Source: SIG672 sp045580325 (GTDB lineage Bacteria > Bacillota > Clostridia > Oscillospirales > CAG-272). Taken from it: a stretch of 64,000 bases of DNA. Below, in pieces: positions 34,433 through 42,022 of the stretch (within the stretch, counting starts at the first letter, position 1; each line of letters begins with the position of its first letter). Where the stretch lies: contig JAZNNR010000031.1 of the NCBI GenBank assembly GCA_045580325.1, positions 1 to 64,000 of the forward strand, in the 5' to 3' direction. The notes beneath the pieces are model-generated. The model made no database searches. It saw only the letters and a list, made by a program, of their open reading frames with translations, and was not told the origin of the DNA. The position numbers and the translations under genes are program-made.

Positions 34433-35473
34433 ATGAAAAAAAGATTTATAATTAGTACAATCGCTTGTTTGACGTTAATGATACTTTCCATTGCACTTGC
34501 ATCCTGCAACAACGCTGGAACAATCGTTGAAACAGAAGATTCACAAGCAGATTCTACCCAGCATACACACGAAAGTGAAGATTGGGTAATTGACAAGGAA
34601 GCAACGCTTAGAGCAGGAGGCAAGAAATTTCAAATCTGCTCTGTTTGCAATAAAATTTTTAATGAAAAAACAACGCCCCCTTTAACGGTAACTGTTTTGC
34701 CGGGGATTACTGATGTGAGCCAAGAACAGTTAAGACCATATTATAAATTGGCAAATTGCCGCAATCTCGAGGGGAATCCCGTCGTTGTATTGATTTTTAT
34801 CGATGACAACGAAAGCCATTGGACTAAAGAAGACGTTTCAACATTTACCAAAGAACATATTATGGTAGGGTTGAATTATCTTGAGAAAAATGCAAAAAAG
34901 TGGGGCATACAGTTAGATTTTGTGATAGAAAGCTATTCGACGCCATTAAGCGGTTACGAGATCAAATACGAAGGAACTGTTAATAAAAATCTATATAATG
35001 GCGGTTCTACAAAGGATGTTTTAGACAAGGCGGCGCAGGATATTGGATGCGATTCCAACTGGGAGCTATATTCGTATTATAAATCAAAATATCCAAATGA
35101 TGATATTATTTTTTTGAATTTTCTAAACAAACCCGGGAGATCTTATACCAGGAATGCTATTTCAACCGGATATTTAGAATACTCGGAGCATTGTGTTATT
35201 TTTTCCGATTACTTAGGCAGTTATCCCGGTATGCGCGAAGACGGATCGAGAGCATCTACTATTGCGCATGAAATTTTGCATCTGTTCGGAGCAGAAGACT
35301 ACTATACATCCGTTAGCCGAGAAAATCTGGCAAATCAAAAATACCCAAACGATATTATGCTGTGGCAGTATGATGTGATACGGCATAATTCGATTGGGGA
35401 TTACACTGCCTTTTCGGTTGGATGGACGGATGTTGTTCCTGACATTTGCTATGATTATAGATGGTGGGAATAA
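34433..35473 (+). CDS. Predicted secreted lipoprotein with metzincin-like metalloprotease motif
   Basis: 346 residues from ATG 34433 (an in-frame GTG at 34424 is only 3 bases from AAAGGTGG, too close). Signal peptide with lipobox ALASC, Cys25. Residues ~40-80 form a small domain with a CSVC pair of the kind found in clostridial surface proteins. The catalytic region has H279-E-x-x-H283-x-x-G-x-x-D289 (HEILHLFGAED), an elongated zinc motif in which Asp could be the third ligand, as in snapalysin-type metzincins. It is probably a surface zinc peptidase; target unknown. Own promoter module. Confidence 0.75.
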   Translation: MKKRFIISTIACLTLMILSIALASCNNAGTIVETEDSQADSTQHTHESEDWVIDKEATLRAGGKKFQICSVCNKIFNEKTTPPLTVTVLPGITDVSQEQLRPYYKLANCRNLEGNPVVVLIFIDDNESHWTKEDVSTFTKEHIMVGLNYLEKNAKKWGIQLDFVIESYSTPLSGYEIKYEGTVNKNLYNGGSTKDVLDKAAQDIGCDSNWELYSYYKSKYPNDDIIFLNFLNKPGRSYTRNAISTGYLEYSEHCVIFSDYLGSYPGMREDGSRASTIAHEILHLFGAEDYYTSVSRENLANQKYPNDIMLWQYDVIRHNSIGDYTAFSVGWTDVVPDICYDYRWWE

Positions 35474-35515
35474 TACGATTTTATATGTCATCTAAAACGA
35501 TTGTTAAACATAAGA

Positions 35516-35547
35516 AAAAGTCATTCGCGTATGCGAGTGGCTTTTTT
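35516..35547 (+). terminator. Intrinsic terminator of the metalloprotease gene
   Basis: Stem GTCATTCGC / GCGAGTGGC (G-U pairs) with loop GTAT and a TTTTTT tail. Confidence 0.78.
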
Positions 35548-35563
35548 CAATGAAGCGCGAGCT

Positions 35564-35592
35564 TGGGTTCGTAAGTCCTTCCGCCCCTGTAT
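35564..35592 (+). repeat. Distal degenerate copy of the tRNA-Trp 3' end
   Basis: TTGGGTTCGTAAGTCCTTCC and CGCCCCTGTATA, with the preceding GCGCGAGC, match the copies at 31956 and 32133. It lies 3.4 kb downstream of them and could mark the other end of an inserted segment. Confidence 0.8.
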
Positions 35593-35600
35593 AAAATGAA

Positions 35601-35633
35601 AAGTCATCGCGTTTGCGATGGCTTTTTGTTTTT
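35601..35633 (+). terminator. Hairpin terminator after the distal tRNA-end copy
   Basis: Stem GTCATCGC / GCGATGGC with loop GTTT and a TTTTTGTTTTT tail, a variant of the hairpin at 35516. Confidence 0.78.
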
Positions 35634-35919
35634 CACCCTCGGGGCATAAAAGGGAAGGACTTGAAGCGGCGCGGTAGTGAATGACGTGCCAGTGGCTGTC
35701 GACGGGGTTCTCCAAAGCGAGCTTGCCGAGCTTTGGGGGTTTCCGTCAGAGCCGCGGCGAGACCGAGCCGAAGCGAGACGGGGGACCGCGATAGCGGTGG
35801 AAGGAGACTGCGTGACTTAAAAATCTGATTATCGTTTACGGCAACGCATTCTCCCTCAGTCGCCTACGGCGCCAGCTCCCTCCCAGAGGGAGCCTTTACG
35901 AAAATCACCTGCGAAACAG

Positions 35920-35948
35920 TTGAAATCTTCACAGAATTGTGGTATAAT
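35920..35948 (+). promoter_or_regulatory. Island promoter module, copy 3
   Basis: -35 TTGAAA (35920-35925), -10 TATAAT (35943-35948), 17-bp spacer TCTTCACAGAATTGTGG. This is the copy closest in sequence to the dnaA promoter. Confidence 0.85.
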
Positions 35949-35978
35949 TAGAAAAGTGCAATATATAGGAGGCAACAA

Positions 35979-36572
35979 ATGAGTTTTTCAAAGGGCGATC
36001 TTTTTCATATTGAAATGCGCAACGGAATATATCAGGTTTTGGACTTTTACAAATCTGACGATAAGGGGAACATATATTTTTTTAGAAAAGTATTTGACGG
36101 AAAGCTGAATTTTAAAGTGTCAAAAGCAGAAGTTGTACATGACAGTTGGATGTCTCATATCAGTGCGAAAACACGAGACAAAATAGCGGACGCAGTAAAT
36201 ACACCTGAAGTGCAAGCAGTTCTGAACGATCTTACAATTGATAGGATGATGCAGTTTGGCACAACGGAAAGCTTTAACATATTTTTGTGTACTATGGATC
36301 CTAAAAGCAAAAAGAAGCTTGAGATGCTTTTGAACGCAGAAACGAAAGGGTTCCTTGATACTTCTTCACTAAAAGATATGTTCAACAAGTTGAATGATCA
36401 AGGAGATATACATATAGAATCCGCCCTCATCTACCCGCCGGAAGGTAAACGCTTATATCGAATTGAATTAGGAAGATATTGTGATGATTTCGATGAATGT
36501 GGGAAAGAGAAATTCAGAGAGGTACGTTTTGTTGAAGTCAAAATGTATCGTCGAGAGGATATAATCAAATAA
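35979..36572 (+). CDS. Hypothetical protein of the tRNA-Trp island
   Basis: 197 residues, no recognised family, no signal peptide or membrane helix. The N-terminal ~55 residues (KGDLFHIEMRNGIYQVLDFY) look like a small beta-barrel with alternating hydrophobic positions; the rest is helical then beta. TAGGAGGC ribosome site and a promoter module upstream; a tail repeat begins right after the stop. AT-rich. Function unknown. Confidence 0.7.
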   Translation: MSFSKGDLFHIEMRNGIYQVLDFYKSDDKGNIYFFRKVFDGKLNFKVSKAEVVHDSWMSHISAKTRDKIADAVNTPEVQAVLNDLTIDRMMQFGTTESFNIFLCTMDPKSKKKLEMLLNAETKGFLDTSSLKDMFNKLNDQGDIHIESALIYPPEGKRLYRIELGRYCDDFDECGKEKFREVRFVEVKMYRREDIIK

Positions 36573-36574
36573 CC

Positions 36575-36638
36575 TACATAGCTTCATTTGCAAACATAGC
36601 GCGAAGCGATTGAAATATTTACAGATTTATGGTATAAT
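36575..36638 (+). repeat. Island tail-plus-promoter module, copy B
   Basis: TACATAGCTTCATTTGC.. joined to GCGAAGCGATTGAAA..TATAAT (-35 36610-36615, -10 36633-36638, 17-bp spacer). It starts three bases after the stop of the preceding gene. Confidence 0.85.
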
Positions 36639-36675
36639 GGACAAAGATCACAGCCACCGCAAAGGAGCATACAAC

Positions 36676-36957
36676 GTGAAAAAAATGTTGGGTTTTATTG
36701 CCAATATCCTTTACATCGGAATGATAATATGGGAAATTATCGAATTTTTAGCTCTTCCGGTATTATTTCTTATAATAGGCCTAATGAATTTGTTTCCTTG
36801 GCAATACTATGCAATAACGATCGGCGGATATTTTGGCATATTCATCATAATAGAGCTCGTCTTGCACTTTGTCTTCAAGGCTTTGGACAAAAAATATACG
36901 CCTCTCATAGAGAGAAAACTCGAAAAATACTTTAGTAAGTTTTCAAAGGAAGATTAG
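36676..36957 (+). CDS. Small hypothetical membrane protein
   Basis: 93 residues from GTG 36676, chosen because AAAGGAG ends eight bases before it; the open frame back to 36610 would overlap the promoter. Hydrophobic segments at about 5-28, 30-48 and 52-72 suggest two or three membrane helices, with a Lys-rich cytoplasmic tail (DKKYTPLIERKLEKYFSKF). No family recognised. Own promoter module, and a shortened tail repeat after its stop. Confidence 0.65.
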   Translation: MKKMLGFIANILYIGMIIWEIIEFLALPVLFLIIGLMNLFPWQYYAITIGGYFGIFIIIELVLHFVFKALDKKYTPLIERKLEKYFSKFSKED

Positions 36958-36990
36958 TTGTACATAGCCGTTTGCAAGCATGACGCAAAA
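36958..36990 (+). repeat. Shortened island tail repeat, copy C
   Basis: TACATAGCCGTTTGCAAGC follows the stop of the small membrane protein gene. It is a diverged version of the tail at 34340 and 36575, without the promoter half. Confidence 0.65.
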
Positions 36991-37017
36991 CCCCGACTAC
37001 GCAGCCATATCACAAAT

Positions 37018-37048
37018 AAAAAACCGATGTTCTCGCATCGGTTTTTAT
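37018..37048 (+). terminator. Intrinsic terminator before the MORN gene
   Basis: Stem ACCGATG / CATCGGT with a TTTTT tail; a member of the recurrent CCGATG hairpin set. Confidence 0.85.
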
Positions 37049-37139
37049 TATACTGATAACTTCGTATTGACTTTACAAACGCTTCGTGATAAAATAAAAA
37101 CAGTAAATCGCACTCATTTTTTCCAAAGGAGGCACGCTT

Positions 37140-38726
37140 ATGTCTGATTTCTTCAAAAATAATATGTCGAAAACAGAAGATCCAACACCCCGCAATGGCT
37201 ATGGCCGATGGCAAAATCAAAACGGTACGGTTTTAGAGGGCGAATGGCTTGACGGTATGCCCTATGGAAAGACATACGTCACTTTTGCCAATGGCGCGCG
37301 TATGACCACACACTTCTATTTTGGCTTGATTCAAGGATATACTACTGTAAAAGATCCGAACGGATATTCCTTTGAAGGTGAAGTCCGCGACAGTAAGCAG
37401 CACGGAAAGGGAAGTGAGCGCTGGCCCGACGGTACTACGTATGAGGGAAGTTATTCTGACAATGCACGGGATGGCTTTGGAACTATGCGCTTTTCTGACG
37501 GCGGCGTATATACAGGATATTGGTCCAAAGATCGCTTTAATGGAGAAGGAACTTTAACCCATGCTGACGGTAGCTGCTACAAAGGTGTGTTTAAGGACGG
37601 TCTACTAAACGGACGCGGAACGTTTTCTGATAGCGACGGCAGATACTATGAAGGCGAGTTTCATAAAGGATATAAACGCGGACACGGTATTTTTAAATGG
37701 CCTGACGGCTCTCATTATGAGGGAAATTTTGAAAACGACGTGCGCTGCGGATACGGCGTTTACAAATTACCCGACGGCTCACGCTACGAGGGTCAGTGGA
37801 AAAATGACGTCGAGTGGGGCAAGGGACGACACTACGCACACGATTTTTCTTCTTATGACGGCTGTTGGAAAAAGGGATATCCTCAAGGAAAAGGCGTTGT
37901 AACATGGCCAAACGGCGAATCCTACTCGGGACAGTTCAGTAAAGGCTGGTTTACGGGTTTTGCCACCTATACAAATACAAGAGGGAAGAAATTCAGAGGC
38001 TATTGGATAAAAGGCAACTTGCTTTTTAACAAAAAAGCTCCCGCGCCCGGAAGTGAATTTCGTTTCACGGGTCAAGGTAAGCGTCAGTACGTAAATTACC
38101 GCTACGAAGGCGGTTTCCGCGACGGAATCTGGCATGGCTATGGAATCGCAGATTGGGACGACGGCACACACTACGAGGGCGAGTGGAAGGACGATATGAA
38201 GCACGGCCACGGCATCCTTACCAGAGCAAACGGCGTTCGCTACGAGGGCGAGTGGCAATTCGACAAGCCTCACGGACACGGCAAATACACAGGTCCCAAC
38301 TACGATTTTGAAGGTGAATTTGTGTGCGGAAAGCGCCAAGGCAACGGCATTACCCGCGTAAAAAACGGTGATGTTTATGAAGGTCCCTATGAAAACGGCA
38401 AAAAACACGGCAAGGGAGTCATTACCTTTGCTGACGGTACGAAGCTGATCTGTACCTTTGATAACGGCAAGGTCGTAGGTGAAGGCGAAAAATACTACGC
38501 TGACGGCGGTGTTTACAAAGGCGCTCTCGGTCAAAAAGGTCTTCCCCACGGCATAGGCGTGTGGGTGCTTCCCGACGGCAGCCGATATGAAGGAGAACAC
38601 GATATGGGTTACAGGCACGGCAAAGGTGTGCTCATTCTCCCCGACGGTACACGCAAAGAGGGATGGTTTGAAAAAGACGTCTATATCGGTCCTCAAAAGG
38701 AAGAAAACTCTCCGAAAAACGATTAA
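37140..38726 (+). CDS. MORN-repeat protein
   Basis: 528 residues made almost entirely of about twenty MORN repeats of roughly 23 residues with the pattern YEGEW..G..HGKG....DG. Clear units run from about residue 38 to 515, interrupted near 285-320 (GKKFRGYWIKGN to KRQYVNYRYEGG). No signal peptide, membrane anchor or catalytic domain is seen, so it is likely a cytoplasmic scaffold or lipid/protein-binding ladder. AAAGGAGG before the ATG. Large all-MORN proteins are common in eukaryotes and occur in gut bacteria; the role is unknown. It closes the island. Confidence 0.9.
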   Translation: MSDFFKNNMSKTEDPTPRNGYGRWQNQNGTVLEGEWLDGMPYGKTYVTFANGARMTTHFYFGLIQGYTTVKDPNGYSFEGEVRDSKQHGKGSERWPDGTTYEGSYSDNARDGFGTMRFSDGGVYTGYWSKDRFNGEGTLTHADGSCYKGVFKDGLLNGRGTFSDSDGRYYEGEFHKGYKRGHGIFKWPDGSHYEGNFENDVRCGYGVYKLPDGSRYEGQWKNDVEWGKGRHYAHDFSSYDGCWKKGYPQGKGVVTWPNGESYSGQFSKGWFTGFATYTNTRGKKFRGYWIKGNLLFNKKAPAPGSEFRFTGQGKRQYVNYRYEGGFRDGIWHGYGIADWDDGTHYEGEWKDDMKHGHGILTRANGVRYEGEWQFDKPHGHGKYTGPNYDFEGEFVCGKRQGNGITRVKNGDVYEGPYENGKKHGKGVITFADGTKLICTFDNGKVVGEGEKYYADGGVYKGALGQKGLPHGIGVWVLPDGSRYEGEHDMGYRHGKGVLILPDGTRKEGWFEKDVYIGPQKEENSPKND

Positions 38727-38745
38727 ATATTTTAGTTTATGTATA

Positions 38746-38776
38746 AAAAACCGATGCAAGAGCATCGGTTTTTATT
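38746..38776. terminator. Bidirectional terminator between the MORN and DUF4838 genes
   Basis: Stem AAAACCGATGC / GCATCGGTTTT with a 4-base loop and flanking A and T runs, placed between convergent genes. Confidence 0.9.
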
Positions 38777-38843
38777 ATTATTCCTGCATAACAGGCAGTC
38801 AAAGTAATAATACGGTCTGTTTTAATAATCTCCGAGCGGACGA

Positions 38844-40610
38844 TCAGAAAAGCTCCTCTTCTTCTCCCGTCCAATGCTCGAAATATTCGACACCGCGCCA
38901 CTTGCCCTCAACGAATGCTCTGTGCGAGGTTTCGATGTTTGCCCACTCATCAAGGCGCGAGAGATTGTATGCGCGCCAATCGGAGAAAAATTGATTTATC
39001 GCTTCTGGGTCGTACTCTCCGCGAAGCATAGACGCGCGCTTTAGACGCACGTAGCGAATGGACAGACGGTTCTTTTCCACACGCCACAAGCGAAGAGGAT
39101 CACCCTTCACGGCCTGCGCCGCGCGATCAAACAGCTCATCGTACCTATCAAGCAATTCTTCGCGGAGAAATGCGTGCGTTGGATGGTCATTGAAGCCAAT
39201 GTGGATATTTTCCTTTTCGACGGTATCGCAGAGAAGGTCAAGATATTCGGTCAGCGCAGGCGCGGCAGCTCCGTAGAAGTATTCCATAAATTCACGCTTA
39301 TGTCGCTCAATATCGCAAAAGGGATCCCACAGCAGCTTCGAAATCAGATACAGGCGCAGCTCATTGAAATCAACCCCGCCGCGTGAAGCTCCGTTCGCCT
39401 GCTCGAAGATACCGCGGACGTTATTAGCCACCATCGCCTGAATGTTCGGCTGAAGAACGCGCCAATTGGGGTGCGGTGTCGGATAATGTGCAAAGCAAGT
39501 AGTATAGTCCCAGATATACATACGGTCGCAGATCTTGCCCCACTCGCGAAGGTCGGTGATAAAGCTCGATCTTGAGCCGTCGGGGCGGACAACGCTGCGA
39601 GTTTCGTCGTCGCAGGTTTCAAATGGGTGCGCGAAGCACGCCTCGATCGAGCAAAGACGAACGCATACGTTCTTTCGGTTTCTGACACTTCGGGGAGCGG
39701 GACGGGTATAATGGTAGGCGAGTGTATCGAAGATCACGTTCGGAAATTCGTTTTCAAGCTCCTGCGCGATACGGTTGACAAATCGCAGAAGCGTGCCTGC
39801 GGGAGAGCCTTCCTCGCGGTCAACTGCAAGACATTTTTCGCATTGACAGCCAAAACGCCAGTCATTTTGGGAAACAGAGATGATGCGAGCCTCGGGCTTT
39901 TCTCTCAGCGCCTTTCTGACAGCGGCAACACAGATCTCGTATACCTCGGGATTGGTCAGACAAAGCTGCGTTCTGCCGCCGCTACGCACCACGCGCTTCC
40001 CGTCGATAAAAGAATAATACTCGGGATGGGTTTCGCCGTAAACAGCGGTGGGCACCATTCTTTCAAAGGTATGAACAAACCACGCGTACGGCATATATCC
40101 GCCCATACGTGCGGGAATACGGTGGTGGCCGCCGTTCAGACGGCAACGAACTGCAAAGCGAGGATTCTGTACGGCATCGGCATAGCTATGCTCACGGTAT
40201 TCGATACGCGGTACCTGTCTGATACTATATTCACCGACCGCAAGATCGGTAATTGTCGGAATTTTCTCGCAGTTATGCGTAAAGAAACGGCAACCGAGCG
40301 TTTCGAGAAATTCATAAACGCCGTATATCACACCGCGATTTCCGCCCGCGATGCACAGACGCTCACCGTCGGTAACGATACGAAAGCCGTCCTCACCAAG
40401 ATCGGCTGTATCAATGCCGCTGATATCGCCGATATATATACCGGCCGTGTTCGCTTTTGCCTCTTCGATCTGAAAGGACGCGCAGGTCATGCGGTCAAGG
40501 TAATAGCGAAGCTCTTTTGCCGCGTAAAGCGCCGTACTGTTACGGTCGGATAGTTGCTCGGGCGACAAATAAATGGAAAAAAGAGCGGTTCTGTTTTGTG
40601 CAAGGATCAT
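38844..40610 (-). CDS. DUF4838 domain protein, glycoside hydrolase-like
   Basis: 588 residues from ATG 40610; AAAGGAG lies just upstream, so the open frame to 40646 is not used. The N-terminal ~105 residues (YAAKELRYYLDRMT, DGFRIVTDGERLCIAGGNRGVIYGVYEFLE) form the GH20-type N-terminal domain typical of carbohydrate enzymes. The DUF4838 barrel follows (ISVSQNDWRFGCQCEKC, YIWDYTTCFAHYPTPHPN). No signal peptide is visible. Related proteins sit in polysaccharide-use clusters, but no activity can be assigned. It has its own consensus promoter. Confidence 0.82.
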   Translation of the reverse strand: MILAQNRTALFSIYLSPEQLSDRNSTALYAAKELRYYLDRMTCASFQIEEAKANTAGIYIGDISGIDTADLGEDGFRIVTDGERLCIAGGNRGVIYGVYEFLETLGCRFFTHNCEKIPTITDLAVGEYSIRQVPRIEYREHSYADAVQNPRFAVRCRLNGGHHRIPARMGGYMPYAWFVHTFERMVPTAVYGETHPEYYSFIDGKRVVRSGGRTQLCLTNPEVYEICVAAVRKALREKPEARIISVSQNDWRFGCQCEKCLAVDREEGSPAGTLLRFVNRIAQELENEFPNVIFDTLAYHYTRPAPRSVRNRKNVCVRLCSIEACFAHPFETCDDETRSVVRPDGSRSSFITDLREWGKICDRMYIWDYTTCFAHYPTPHPNWRVLQPNIQAMVANNVRGIFEQANGASRGGVDFNELRLYLISKLLWDPFCDIERHKREFMEYFYGAAAPALTEYLDLLCDTVEKENIHIGFNDHPTHAFLREELLDRYDELFDRAAQAVKGDPLRLWRVEKNRLSIRYVRLKRASMLRGEYDPEAINQFFSDWRAYNLSRLDEWANIETSHRAFVEGKWRGVEYFEHWTGEEEELF

Positions 40611-40705
40611 ATGAGAACTCCTTTCATCTTTCAAGCTATAGTTCATACACCAAGATCAAAATAGGAATGCTTATTGCCGTAATTTTGATCTCTTTTGTTT
40701 TTATA

Positions 40706-40734
40706 ATTGTAGCACGCTTTTATCTTTTTGTCAA
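40706..40734 (-). promoter_or_regulatory. Promoter of the DUF4838 gene
   Basis: On the minus strand: -35 TTGACA (40729-40734), -10 TACAAT (40706-40711), 17-bp spacer, about 96 bases before the start codon. Confidence 0.83.
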
Positions 40735-40801
40735 TTACGTTATCCGTGCGAGAGAAAAACAGCAGACTCAGGCGATGAATGTCCAAGCTCTACCTACAAA
40801 T

Positions 40802-40835
40802 AAAACCGATGCTCTCGCATCGGTTTTGTTTTTTT
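40802..40835. terminator. Hairpin terminator downstream of metA
   Basis: Stem AAAACCGATGC / GCATCGGTTTT with loop TCTC; T runs on both strands. With the family H repeat at 40869 it separates metA from the DUF4838 promoter. Confidence 0.85.
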
Positions 40836-40868
40836 AAAAGGCAGTTTCGCGCATTGACGAGCGCGCGA

Positions 40869-41028
40869 CTTAAGGGACTCCGTCCCTTAAGGAACCCTGC
40901 GAGCTTTTGGAAAAGCTCGACCAAAACTTTTCTAAAATAAATTCTTCCCTTTTTCAGAAAAGTTTTTGGGTTTCTTAAACCCTTTTTTCAAAAAGGGTTT
41001 AAGCGGGTTCTTAGGGCAGCGCCCTAAG
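40869..41028. repeat. Hairpin intergenic repeat (family H), copy 3, after metA
   Basis: First half: CTTAAGGGACTCCGTCCCTTAAG, GGAACCCTGC, stem GAGCTTTT / AAAAGCTC, anchor CCAAAACTTTTCT. Mirror half: AGAAAAGTTTTTGGG, stem AAACCCTTTTTTCAAAAAGGGTTT, GCGGGTTCTTAGGGC..GCCCTAAG. The first half is the reverse complement of the right half of copy 2. The gap 40611-41040 holds this, a terminator and the DUF4838 promoter. Confidence 0.85.
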
Positions 41029-41040
41029 CAGCGTCCTTGG

Positions 41041-41958
41041 TTATTTTATCTTGTTAATATCATACGGTGTGGTCTGATATACGAAGTAGTTAAGCCAGTT
41101 GGTATAAAGAAGATTTGCGTGGCTTCTCCAAGTGGAGCGCGGCTTTTTCGTCGGGTCGTCATTCGGGTAATAGTTATACGGAATAGCCGTGCCAAGTCCC
41201 GCCTCGCAGTCGCGTCTGTACTCCTTGTCGAGAGTGTCGGTGTCATATTCCGAATGTCCGGTTACGAACACCTGTCTGCCCTTTTTGGTCGCCACAACGT
41301 AAACTCCTGCCTGCTCGGAGGACGCGAGTATCTTGAGTGCGCTTTCCTTTTCTATATCCGCGCGGTCAACAGTTGTGTATCTTGAGTGCGGAGCATAGAA
41401 AATGTCGTCAAAACCGCGCATAAGTATCGACTTTTTGCGGTCAACAGTGTGGGGGAATACTCCGAAAAGCTTTTTGTCAAGCGGCTTTTTCTTTATTCCG
41501 TAATGATAGTAAAGCGCCGCCTGCGCGCCCCAGCAGATGTGGAAGGTGCTCGTTACGTTTGTCTTGCTCCACTCCATAATTTCGCAGAGCTCGTCCCAAT
41601 ACTCGACCTCTTCAAATTCGAGCTGTTCAACGGGCGCTCCCGTGATTATCATACCGTCGTATTTTTCGTGTTTCACCTTGTCAAAGGTCTTGTAAAAGGC
41701 GATAAGATGCTCGGACGAGGTGTTTTTCGACACGTGAGTTTTTGTGTGTATGAACTCAAGCTCGACCTGAAGGGGAGTGTTGCCGAGAATTCGCGCGAGC
41801 TGTGTTTCGGTAACTATCTTTGTCGGCATAAGATTCAAAACGAGTATCTTAAGCGGACGTATGTCCTGCGTTATCGCTCTCGTTTCGGTTATAGCAAATA
41901 TATTTTCACTGAGCAGCGTGGCAGTTGCCGGCAGCTCGTTTGGAATTTTTATGGGCAT
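41041..41958 (-). CDS. metA: Homoserine O-acetyltransferase (MetA family)
   Basis: 305-residue MetA-family acyltransferase that activates homoserine for methionine synthesis. The catalytic nucleophile is C142 in FHICWGAQAALYYHYG, with H and E in VTGHSEYD. Position 111, known to choose between succinyl-CoA (Gly) and acetyl-CoA (Glu), is Glu here (ITGAPVEQLEFEEV), so O-acetylhomoserine is the predicted product despite the usual succinyltransferase name. This fits the O-acetylhomoserine-using MetY encoded 64 bases upstream. Probably co-transcribed with metY. Confidence 0.93.
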   Translation of the reverse strand: MPIKIPNELPATATLLSENIFAITETRAITQDIRPLKILVLNLMPTKIVTETQLARILGNTPLQVELEFIHTKTHVSKNTSSEHLIAFYKTFDKVKHEKYDGMIITGAPVEQLEFEEVEYWDELCEIMEWSKTNVTSTFHICWGAQAALYYHYGIKKKPLDKKLFGVFPHTVDRKKSILMRGFDDIFYAPHSRYTTVDRADIEKESALKILASSEQAGVYVVATKKGRQVFVTGHSEYDTDTLDKEYRRDCEAGLGTAIPYNYYPNDDPTKKPRSTWRSHANLLYTNWLNYFVYQTTPYDINKIK

Positions 41959-42022
41959 TTTACTATGTCCTTTCTTTTTCTTTTGGGAAATCGCAGCACT
42001 ACGGTACTACATATCGACCACA

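Larger units (their letters stand above)
35474..35978. other. Gene-free 505-bp segment: tRNA-end copy, two terminators, GC-rich block, palindromic repeat
   Basis: Contains a terminator (35516-35547), the distal degenerate tRNA-Trp end (35564-35592), and a second terminator (35601-35633). A GC-rich stretch 35640-35830 with no gene follows, differing sharply from the AT-rich genes on both sides. Then a CTCCCTCAGTCGCC..GAGGGAGCC palindromic repeat (35850-35895) and promoter module 3 (35920-35948). Confidence 0.65.

Noticed and set aside
32886..36990. Integron cassette array
   Set aside because: Tail modules recur, but there is no integron integrase and no attC-like core site pair, so the resemblance is only organisational.
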